Shown here in pieces: positions 57,339-64,000 of a stretch of 64,000 nt of DNA (positions within the stretch are counted from its first letter, which is position 1; each line of letters opens with the position of its first letter). The notes under the pieces were generated by a model, which made no database searches, was not told the origin of the DNA, and saw only the letters and a program-made list of their open reading frames with translations. The DNA is taken from positions 868,001 to 932,000 of the forward strand of contig NZ_CP097478.1 in NCBI RefSeq assembly GCF_024029915.1, written 5' to 3'. A program made the translations under genes and the position numbers. Source of the DNA: Fructilactobacillus ixorae (lineage in GTDB: Bacteria; Bacillota; Bacilli; Lactobacillales; Lactobacillaceae).

Positions 57339-58445
57339 TTATTCGTGGTGCATTTGAATCGCTGTGCGACACACGTCAAGCAACCGATCGGCAGCATCCG
57401 GAACGCCCATTTTTTTAGCATTCTGTGCCATTGTTTGGCGCTGGTCCGGATGGTTCATCAGTTGATCAACCTTACTTAATAACGATGGTGCACTTAAATC
57501 TGCTTCCGTTTCCAGCAAAGCGGCGTGCTGCTTAACCAAGCTCATCGCATTCTTCGTTTGGTGATCGGCCGTTACGTACGGACTCGGGATCAAGATTGAT
57601 GGAATCCCATCGGCCGTAATTTCAGCTAAGCTCGTGGCCCCGGCCCGCCCCACAATCAAAGCGACCTTGGGCAACACCTCTGGCATGTTATTAATGTACG
57701 GCAGCACTTTGACGTTAGCATTAATGGGCACCTTTTTTAACTGTTCCATGACTTCTTCATACCGCCGTTCTCCGGTTACAAAGACCACCTGGTAATCACG
57801 GTCATTAAACTTCGGAATGGCGGCCACCATCGCTTGATTTAACTTAAGTGCTCCCTGGCTACCCCCAAAGACAAGAACCGTTGGTGTTTCCGCTTGTAAC
57901 CCCAGTTCGGTCCAACTAAACTGACTGTCAACTTCAGCAACTTGCTGGGCCCGGGGATTCCCCGTAAACACCACTTTGGCAGCCGGAAACTGGGCGCGGG
58001 CTTCTGAAAATGAAATCCCAACCTTATCAACGTAGCGACTCAAAAACTTGTTGGTCCAGCCGACCACGCTGTTTTGTTCGTGAATAACCGTCGGAATTCC
58101 CATTTTAGCCGCGGCATAGACCACTGCTCCGGAAACATACCCCCCGGTTCCAACCACAACATCCGGTTGAAACGTTTTAATCATTCGTTTGGCAGTCCGT
58201 ACACTCTGTAAAAAGAGATAGACCGTTTCAAAGTTATAGAGAGAGAACAACTTGCGTTTAAATCCTTGAATCTTTAACTCCCGAAAGGCAATTCCCTTTT
58301 GCGGAACAATCTGTTTCTCTAGTCCCCGTTTTGAACCCACGTAGAGCACTTGAGCGCCCGCATCTTGGCGCTGCAAGTCTGCAACCAGAGCTAACGCGGG
58401 ATAAATGTGGCCACCAGTGCCACCGCCAGAGATCATCATTTTCAT
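57339..58445 (-). CDS. murG: N-acetylglucosaminyl transferase MurG
   Basis: Converts lipid I to lipid II on the inner membrane face. 368 residues, GT28 fold: the SGGGTGGHIYPALAL N-terminal G loop, GTGGYVSG, VLVFGGSQGA and a C-terminal domain with VGRAGATSLAEI and PSPYVTADHQ. Position between murD and divIB is typical. Confidence 0.97.
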   Translation of the reverse strand: MKMMISGGGTGGHIYPALALVADLQRQDAGAQVLYVGSKRGLEKQIVPQKGIAFRELKIQGFKRKLFSLYNFETVYLFLQSVRTAKRMIKTFQPDVVVGTGGYVSGAVVYAAAKMGIPTVIHEQNSVVGWTNKFLSRYVDKVGISFSEARAQFPAAKVVFTGNPRAQQVAEVDSQFSWTELGLQAETPTVLVFGGSQGALKLNQAMVAAIPKFNDRDYQVVFVTGERRYEEVMEQLKKVPINANVKVLPYINNMPEVLPKVALIVGRAGATSLAEITADGIPSILIPSPYVTADHQTKNAMSLVKQHAALLETEADLSAPSLLSKVDQLMNHPDQRQTMAQNAKKMGVPDAADRLLDVCRTAIQMHHE

Positions 58446-58447
58446 TA

Positions 58448-59824
58448 CTATTTTCCCTCCTGTTTGCCGGTTAAGCGTTCGACGTCGCTAATAAAGCGAT
58501 CGCCCCGTTCTTCATAGTTAGTAAACTGATCCCAGCTGGCATTCGCAGGTGAGAGTAAAATCACATCGCCGGACCGACTTAACTGGTAGGCGGCCAAAAC
58601 GGCTTCATCTAAATTCGAAACCACCTGGATCTCGCTCACCCCGGCCGCTTGTCCGGCTTGTTTTAGTAAAGCTGCCGTTTCTCCAAAGACAACGAGGGCT
58701 CGAACGTGGTCATGCAACTCCGGTTCGAGCTTTTCAAACGTATAGCCCCGGTCTAACCCACCGGCAATTAAGACCACTGGTTGGTGCATTCCGGCGAGGG
58801 CCATCTGGGTGGCCTCAATGTCAGTAGCCTTGGAATCATTGTAAAAATCCCGGCCATTGGCACTTAAAACGTACTGATTCCGATGACGCACCCCGCCAAA
58901 GTTGCGGAGGACTGCAACAATGGTTTCGGTTGCAACCCCAGCTAGTTTAGCAACTGCAATCGCTGCTAAGGCGTTTTCAACGTTCGGTTCTCCGGTCACC
59001 CGCATGTCAGCGGTTTTCATAATCAATTCATCGCGAAAATACAACTTCCCATTGCGTTGGTACGCGCCATCTTCATACTTCCCCTGGGCGGAAAATGGGA
59101 CCACCATGGCGGCACTTTGTTGACTCAGTTGGCGCCACTCTGGTTGATCAAAATTCATTACCAAAAAGTCATCCGCGGTTTGGTTTTTCGTAATCTGCAA
59201 CTTAGCAGCGACGTAGTTCGCCCGGGTTCCATGGTAATCTAGATGATTAGCATAAATATTCGTAATTACAGCAATGTGGGAATGGATGGTAGGCACGCCT
59301 AACAGCATAAAGCTCGACAGTTCCATGACAATGTCGTCGTTAGCCGTTGCCTGTTGCGCCACCTGCGTGGCCGGAATGCCAATGTTTCCAGCGCGATACG
59401 CTGTTCCATGCAGATTCCCGGCCGCTAGCATCTCCGTAATCATGGTAGTTGTAGTGGTCTTACCATTACTTCCAGTCACAGCCACAATGGGCGCACTTGC
59501 AACTTCTGCTGCAAGTTCGACCTCACAAATAATGGGAATCTGCTTTTGCCGCGCCGCTTGGACAAGCGGAACCGAATAGGGAATTCCTGGGTTTTTGACC
59601 ATCACGTCGGCATCTTCTACCAACGAAACTGGTGACTCCCCGGCAACCACCTGAACTCCGGCCGCCACCAGCTGCTGATAATCAGCAATTTCTGCAGCTG
59701 GTTTGGCATCCGTGAGCGTAACGCGGGCGCCTAATTGCACCAATAATAGCGCTGCGTTGGTCCCACTCATTCCAGCCCCAAACACGAGCACCTGTTTATC
59801 TTGATAAGTATTAATCTTTCGCAT
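58448..59824 (-). CDS. murD: UDP-MurNAc-L-alanine:D-glutamate ligase
   Basis: 458 residues, Mur ligase fold. N-terminal Rossmann-like FGAGMSGTNAALLL, ATP-binding VTGSNGKTTTT (about 115), Mg ligand region and C-terminal NDSKATDIEAT (about 328) and LSPANASWDQF. Adds D-Glu to the stem peptide precursor in the cytoplasm. Confidence 0.97.
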   Translation of the reverse strand: MRKINTYQDKQVLVFGAGMSGTNAALLLVQLGARVTLTDAKPAAEIADYQQLVAAGVQVVAGESPVSLVEDADVMVKNPGIPYSVPLVQAARQKQIPIICEVELAAEVASAPIVAVTGSNGKTTTTTMITEMLAAGNLHGTAYRAGNIGIPATQVAQQATANDDIVMELSSFMLLGVPTIHSHIAVITNIYANHLDYHGTRANYVAAKLQITKNQTADDFLVMNFDQPEWRQLSQQSAAMVVPFSAQGKYEDGAYQRNGKLYFRDELIMKTADMRVTGEPNVENALAAIAVAKLAGVATETIVAVLRNFGGVRHRNQYVLSANGRDFYNDSKATDIEATQMALAGMHQPVVLIAGGLDRGYTFEKLEPELHDHVRALVVFGETAALLKQAGQAAGVSEIQVVSNLDEAVLAAYQLSRSGDVILLSPANASWDQFTNYEERGDRFISDVERLTGKQEGK

Positions 59825-59837
59825 CTGCCGCTCCTAC

Positions 59838-60803
59838 CTAAATCATTGCTAACACGCCAGTTACCGCCGTAAATAAACCAACGGCCCAAAAGACGAGGTC
59901 GATTTTCCATTCACTCCAGCCCAGCATCTCGAAACTGTGGTGAATCGGGGTCATTTTAAAGATTCGTTTTCCGGTCAACCGGAACGAACCTACTTGTAAA
60001 ATGACACTCAAAGTTTCCAACACAAACACGAGTCCGACCCACAACAGTGATAATTCGTGGTGTAGCAAAATGGAAACGGCTGCGAGGGCAGCTCCCAATG
60101 CTAAGGAGCCCATGTCACCCATAAAGATTTGCGCGGGCTTGTGGTTGAAAACTAAGAAGGCTAACACGGCGCCCACGACAGCCCAGCAAAACAGTTCGAC
60201 TTCGTACTGTCCCTGAACTTGGGCAACAATTCCGTATGCGGCAAACGCAAGCGCACTTAACCCACTGACCAAGCCATCTAAGCCATCGGTCAGGTTAACC
60301 GCGTTAGAAAAACCGGTTAACCAGATTACTACAAACACGACGTAGAGCAAGCCGAGGCTGATTTCTCCAGCGCCCATAAAGCGTAATGACATTGGAAAGC
60401 CAGCGACGTAGTAACCGGCCGCAAACACTAGGGAACCAAAAACCTGCAGGGCAAATTTTTGCCACGCCTTAAACCCTTCGTTTTGACGCCGAAACAGTTT
60501 AATACTGTCGTCCCACATTCCGATTAAACCAAAGAACAACAACACAAACAATAAAATCAACAGAATCGAGGTCAATTGGTGGGTGAAGAATCCAATTACT
60601 ACCCCCGTTAAAATAATGGCGGTCACGAAGCCTAAGCCTCCCATGGTTGGGGTACCGCTCTTCTTTTCGTGCCAACTGGGACCCTCTTCGCGAATCATCT
60701 GGCCCTCTTTGTTAGCGCGAAAGTATTTAATTAACACCGGCGTAAACCCGAGCGTTAAACAAAAACCCATCACGAGGGGAATCAATCCATCCGTTATTTC
60801 CAT
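59838..60803 (-). CDS. mraY: phospho-MurNAc-pentapeptide transferase
   Basis: 321 residues, ten membrane helices. Transfers phospho-MurNAc-pentapeptide to undecaprenyl phosphate to form lipid I. Signatures include [19 protein letters not shown] (catalytic Asp) and [10 protein letters not shown], and the histidine stretch MTPIHHSFE. Confidence 0.97.
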   Translation of the reverse strand: MEITDGLIPLVMGFCLTLGFTPVLIKYFRANKEGQMIREEGPSWHEKKSGTPTMGGLGFVTAIILTGVVIGFFTHQLTSILLILLFVLLFFGLIGMWDDSIKLFRRQNEGFKAWQKFALQVFGSLVFAAGYYVAGFPMSLRFMGAGEISLGLLYVVFVVIWLTGFSNAVNLTDGLDGLVSGLSALAFAAYGIVAQVQGQYEVELFCWAVVGAVLAFLVFNHKPAQIFMGDMGSLALGAALAAVSILLHHELSLLWVGLVFVLETLSVILQVGSFRLTGKRIFKMTPIHHSFEMLGWSEWKIDLVFWAVGLFTAVTGVLAMI

Positions 60804-60841
60804 TGCGTTCCATTCCTTTCTTGTTCTGTTCGTTATTAACC

Positions 60842-62989
60842 TTAGTTAAGGGCGACATCCAGAGTGGCATGCTCGGCAAAATCCTGGTTTGGTTTAATAC
60901 TCTGATCCTTTACGTGTCCCGTACCATTGTAATTCACTTGCAGGTTAACGAGCTGGGCCAGTTCTTCGACCTCTTCCTTACTCCAGCCCGTCAAATCAGG
61001 CATTTTCATTTGGCCGTCGGTGCGTAACAGCACCCGGGAACTCAAATCCGCTGGGGCTTTCGGCGCCGGGCTTTGTTGCTGAACGGTCGCCCCCGTGCCA
61101 ATCACAACGGAATTCACCTTTTGTTTTTGTAATGTCGCCTGGGCCGCAGCAACCGGTTGCTTGGTAACGTCTGGTAACGGTGTCAGCTTTTGTTTCGCAC
61201 GCTCATTATCGAGCGCTTTTTTCATGACAACGTTAAAAATCTTGGCAATTTCTTTGGTAGCACTCTGGGAACCCAATTGCGGTTGCTTCATCGTCACGTA
61301 CATGATGTAGCGCGGATGTTTAGCTGGCGCCATCCCGGCGACTGAATACAGATAACTATCGTTACCGTTTTCGTACTGACCATTAGCATCTGTAACTTGC
61401 GCGGTCCCCGTCTTAGCGGCAACCCGATAGCCATCGATTTGAAAGTCATGCCCAATTCCATAATTCTTGTACACAACATCTTCCATGTGCTTACGCATTT
61501 GTTGCGCCGTCGTAGCCGAGATTGGATGGCCGACGATTTTCTTCGGATACCGTTTCAGCACTTTTTGATTTTTGGCATCCGTGACCTGATCAACTAAGCG
61601 CGGTCGAATCATTGTCCCATCATTAGCGATGGCCGTAAAGCCCTGCATCATTTGCAGCGCCGTTACTTGAATCCCCTGTCCAAACGCCGTATTGGCCTGT
61701 TCGATTGGGCGTTCAAACTGCATTACACCATGCGATTGTTGGTCAAAGTCAGAGGTATTATTTTGCAATAGCTGGAACCGGTTAATGTAATTTTTCCAGG
61801 TCTTTGGTCCCATGTTCTCTTCTAAGTGAGCCATGGCAACGTTACTCGACAAGGCAAAGCCCTTGTCATAAGTAATCGTTCCCCAACCGTTCCGATTCCA
61901 GTCCGGCACAATTTGATTCCCAATGTGATAAATTCCCGATTGATAAGTATCAGAACCCCGGTAATGACCACTATCAATTGAAGCGGCCATCGTGAAGATC
62001 TTCATGGTCGAACCCGGTTCGTACAAGTCCTGCGTTAACGTGTCCCGCCACACCTTACCTAGTCCTTGTCCGGTTTGGGGATTAAAGGAGGGCCGTTGGG
62101 CGGCGGCAACGATTTTCCCCGTCTTGGCATCCATTAACATAGCATTTAGAACCTTGGGATGGACATCACTATCAACCTGACTCATTTGGTTTTCTAGCAA
62201 TAATTCGAGACTCGGATCAATCGTGGTATGCACGTTCTTACCGTTGCGAGGCTTTTTCTCGGTGGCTTTTTCGGACGGAATTTGGTACCCGTAGTTATCG
62301 TGTTGACTCTTTTTTAGGCCATCTTGCCCCTTCAGGTCCTTTTCAAAGGTCCGCTCAATCCCCATTTGTCCGACTAACTGCGGTTGCTTAGTCTTTTGAT
62401 CAACCTTCGCACTAGCCAGGCCAATCAAGTGGGCGGCAAACATCCCGTTCGGATACATCCGGGCCGGTTGTGACACAAAGTTCAGTCCGGAAAGCCGGGC
62501 TGCCTGAAGCTTTTGCTTAGTTGACAGCGAAATGTTTTGCCCCGCGGCCCCAAACTCAACTTGGAAACTCTTGTGCTTGGGCGTTAACACTCGGTAGGCT
62601 TTTTCGTATGAAATGGGCAGGTTGGCTGCGAGCACCCGGGCCGTTTTCGCTTTATCCTGCACGTACTCCGGCTGCCCCGTTAGACTCTTTTGCTTATGGT
62701 CTAACACGGCATAGAGGGAATAGGTGTTGGTATTTTCTGCTAACGGCTGTCCCGTTTGGTCGTAAATGGTCCCGCGCCGGGCATGCATCACACTAGTTTG
62801 ATTATAAAGTTTCTGAGTCCGATCCGCTAGGTTAACCCCATTGGCCGTTTTAAAAATGGCCTTTTGCGCAAAAAAGATGACAATCAATCCAAACACAACC
62901 ACCACAAACACCAGCAGGCTTTTCCCCGCCAGACGTCGTGTTTTGATCGCCCTTCGTTGATTATTCATCTCTGTTTGTTTCTCACTCAT
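60842..62989 (-). CDS. pbpX: division penicillin-binding protein with PASTA domains (PBP2x-like)
   Basis: 715-residue class B transpeptidase. One membrane helix (about 24-44), a dimerisation/pedestal domain, transpeptidase motifs S327-TMK, S381-SN and K526-TG, and two C-terminal PASTA-like domains (about 585-645 and 650-715, [17 protein letters not shown]). Partner of FtsW in septal synthesis. Starts inside the ftsL stop (ATGA). All three active-site motifs are intact. Confidence 0.96.
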   Translation of the reverse strand: MSEKQTEMNNQRRAIKTRRLAGKSLLVFVVVVFGLIVIFFAQKAIFKTANGVNLADRTQKLYNQTSVMHARRGTIYDQTGQPLAENTNTYSLYAVLDHKQKSLTGQPEYVQDKAKTARVLAANLPISYEKAYRVLTPKHKSFQVEFGAAGQNISLSTKQKLQAARLSGLNFVSQPARMYPNGMFAAHLIGLASAKVDQKTKQPQLVGQMGIERTFEKDLKGQDGLKKSQHDNYGYQIPSEKATEKKPRNGKNVHTTIDPSLELLLENQMSQVDSDVHPKVLNAMLMDAKTGKIVAAAQRPSFNPQTGQGLGKVWRDTLTQDLYEPGSTMKIFTMAASIDSGHYRGSDTYQSGIYHIGNQIVPDWNRNGWGTITYDKGFALSSNVAMAHLEENMGPKTWKNYINRFQLLQNNTSDFDQQSHGVMQFERPIEQANTAFGQGIQVTALQMMQGFTAIANDGTMIRPRLVDQVTDAKNQKVLKRYPKKIVGHPISATTAQQMRKHMEDVVYKNYGIGHDFQIDGYRVAAKTGTAQVTDANGQYENGNDSYLYSVAGMAPAKHPRYIMYVTMKQPQLGSQSATKEIAKIFNVVMKKALDNERAKQKLTPLPDVTKQPVAAAQATLQKQKVNSVVIGTGATVQQQSPAPKAPADLSSRVLLRTDGQMKMPDLTGWSKEEVEELAQLVNLQVNYNGTGHVKDQSIKPNQDFAEHATLDVALN

Positions 62990-63360
62990 CGACTAACATT
63001 CCTTACGGTTGCATCTGCGATTGAAAGCTGATCCTGCTTCACCACGTGGTCAATGGCCTTCATTTGTTTCCCATCTAGTTCCTGCTGATAGCTCTGGTTT
63101 TGCTGATTAATGCGGGAACTCTTGGTCGTTACGGTTTGCAACGAGCGCTGGGCCGCATTTAAATTATTCTTGGCACTAACCACCGCCACCATCATGAAAA
63201 CGACGAGTACTACGCCAACAACCATGATGGTTTTTTCAAACGGCGAAAGCCGGAGATGACCCTGTGCCTCCTGGCGTTCTCGTTGTGCTCGTTGCTGTTG
63301 AAACGATTTTCGTGAATATGTACTTGTACTTTGTTGTTCCAAGAGTCCATTCTGTGACAC
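62986..63360 (-). CDS. ftsL: cell division protein FtsL
   Basis: 124-residue single-pass protein. A basic cytoplasmic tail, one membrane helix (about 45-66, TIMVVGVVLVVFMMVAVVSA) and an extracellular leucine-zipper-like coiled coil. The start is GTG. The stop overlaps the pbpX ATG by 4 bases. Sequence is poorly conserved; assignment rests on layout and position. Confidence 0.88.
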   Translation of the reverse strand: MSQNGLLEQQSTSTYSRKSFQQQRAQRERQEAQGHLRLSPFEKTIMVVGVVLVVFMMVAVVSAKNNLNAAQRSLQTVTTKSSRINQQNQSYQQELDGKQMKAIDHVVKQDQLSIADATVRNVSR

Positions 63361-63371
63361 GGTACTTCCTC

Positions 63372-64000
63372 CTATCTAATTCTTTCGATAATGCGTAACT
63401 TGGCGCTATGCGAACGATGATTTTCCGTTTGCTCCGTGCTGCTGGGTAAAATCGGTTTCTTTTGCACCAGTCGAAAATGGGGTTGTAACTCGGGGGGGAT
63501 CACCGGTAAATTGGGCGGTAAATCCACAATTTCGGTTTCTTCTTTAAATAACCGTTTTACCAAACGATCCTCTAGCGATTGAAAGGTAATCACTGCGAGC
63601 CGCCCCTGTACACTTAACAGTTCTAACGCCTGCTCAAGGGATTCCTCGAGGGCCCCTAACTCATCGTTCACCGCAATGCGAATGGCTTGAAACACCCGTT
63701 TAGCGGGATTGCCCCCGTGGCGTCGGGCGGCAGCGGGAATGGCGGTTTTCACCAACGCGGCTAATTCCGTCGTGGTAACAATTGGGTGTTCACTGCGAAC
63801 CCGTTCAATTTTTCTGGCAATTGGCTTCGCAAACTTTTCTTCGCCATACCGAAAGAAAATCCGAACCAAATCAGCATATGGCCATTGATTAACGACTTGG
63901 TAAGCATCCAAAGTCTGGCGTTGGTCCATTCGCATATCCAAGCGGGCATCGCGCTGATAACTAAACCCGCGTTCTGCATCATCAAATTGGGGGGAAGAAA
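63372..64000 (-). CDS. rsmH: 16S rRNA (cytosine1402-N4)-methyltransferase RsmH, 5' end outside window
   Basis: Only the C-terminal 209 or so residues are seen; the frame is open to the window edge. The visible N-terminal part [40 protein letters not shown], and the late [12 protein letters not shown] are RsmH signatures. It heads the dcw operon with ftsL next; mraZ would be expected just outside the window. Confidence 0.95.
   Translation of the reverse strand, partial: SSPQFDDAERGFSYQRDARLDMRMDQRQTLDAYQVVNQWPYADLVRIFFRYGEEKFAKPIARKIERVRSEHPIVTTTELAALVKTAIPAAARRHGGNPAKRVFQAIRIAVNDELGALEESLEQALELLSVQGRLAVITFQSLEDRLVKRLFKEETEIVDLPPNLPVIPPELQPHFRLVQKKPILPSSTEQTENHRSHSAKLRIIERIR

Overview
This 64 kb window is a chromosomal segment of a low-to-moderate GC Gram-positive bacterium. 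Gene content and order point to a lactobacillus (family Lactobacillaceae): rpoY-rnjA, ylbG-rsmD-coaD-sepM-like, comEA-comEB-comEC-holA, a DUF1831 gene beside a cysteine desulfurase and mnmA, and a dcw division cluster followed by the ylm genes, divIVA and a T-box-controlled ileS. I cannot name the genus from the sequence alone.

Layout. (1) Bases 1-5.3 kb are the accessory part: the 3' end of an S24 repressor-like gene, a small DUF1516 membrane protein, a decayed IS3-family (IS150-like) element, and an AT-rich restriction-modification pair. The pair is a fused nuclease/methylase broken by one in-frame stop, plus an intact two-domain specificity subunit. It lies beside the 3' end of a tRNA-Ser(CGA). 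(2) 5.6-13.5 kb, mostly minus strand: apt, recJ, a LapA-like protein, rnz, obgE, uvrC; a plus-strand reading frame with no normal start codon sits between rnz and obgE. (3) 13.6-24 kb: a small protein, an orphan TetR regulator, then engB, clpX, tig, tuf, a helical-repeat protein, an RNase J2-like protein and rpsO, with rpsT divergent and holA convergent to rpsT. (4) 24-31.3 kb: comEC, comEB, comEA, a SepM-like PDZ protease, coaD, rsmD, ylbG, ftsW. (5) 31.4-48.6 kb: typA, a UPF0223 protein, a degenerate lactate-dehydrogenase-fold protein, def, rpoY-rnjA (plus strand), an aldo-keto reductase, prs, recD2, a TPR protein, a phosphatase, mnmA, DUF1831, cysteine desulfurase, mtnN, a Nudix hydrolase and a cold-shock protein. 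(6) 48.6-64 kb: ileS with its T-box, divIVA, ylmH, ylmG, sepF, ftsZ, ftsA, divIB, murG, murD, mraY, a PASTA-type PBP, ftsL and the start-truncated rsmH.

How it works together. Most of the window is housekeeping: translation and ribosome assembly, protein quality control, RNA decay (RNase J1 plus a J2 lacking metal ligands), DNA repair, DNA-uptake genes, sulfur transfer to tRNA (cysteine desulfurase plus MnmA), and the peptidoglycan/division cluster. I found no clearly new multi-gene system. The observations most worth following are small. A 90-bp relic of the IS transposase end now forms the terminator after engB, with structure-preserving base changes against the IS copy. The RM gene is interrupted by a single ochre codon. 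One reading frame starts at ATC behind an excellent ribosome-binding site. Two apparent pseudoenzymes occur: the LDH-like protein and RNase J2.
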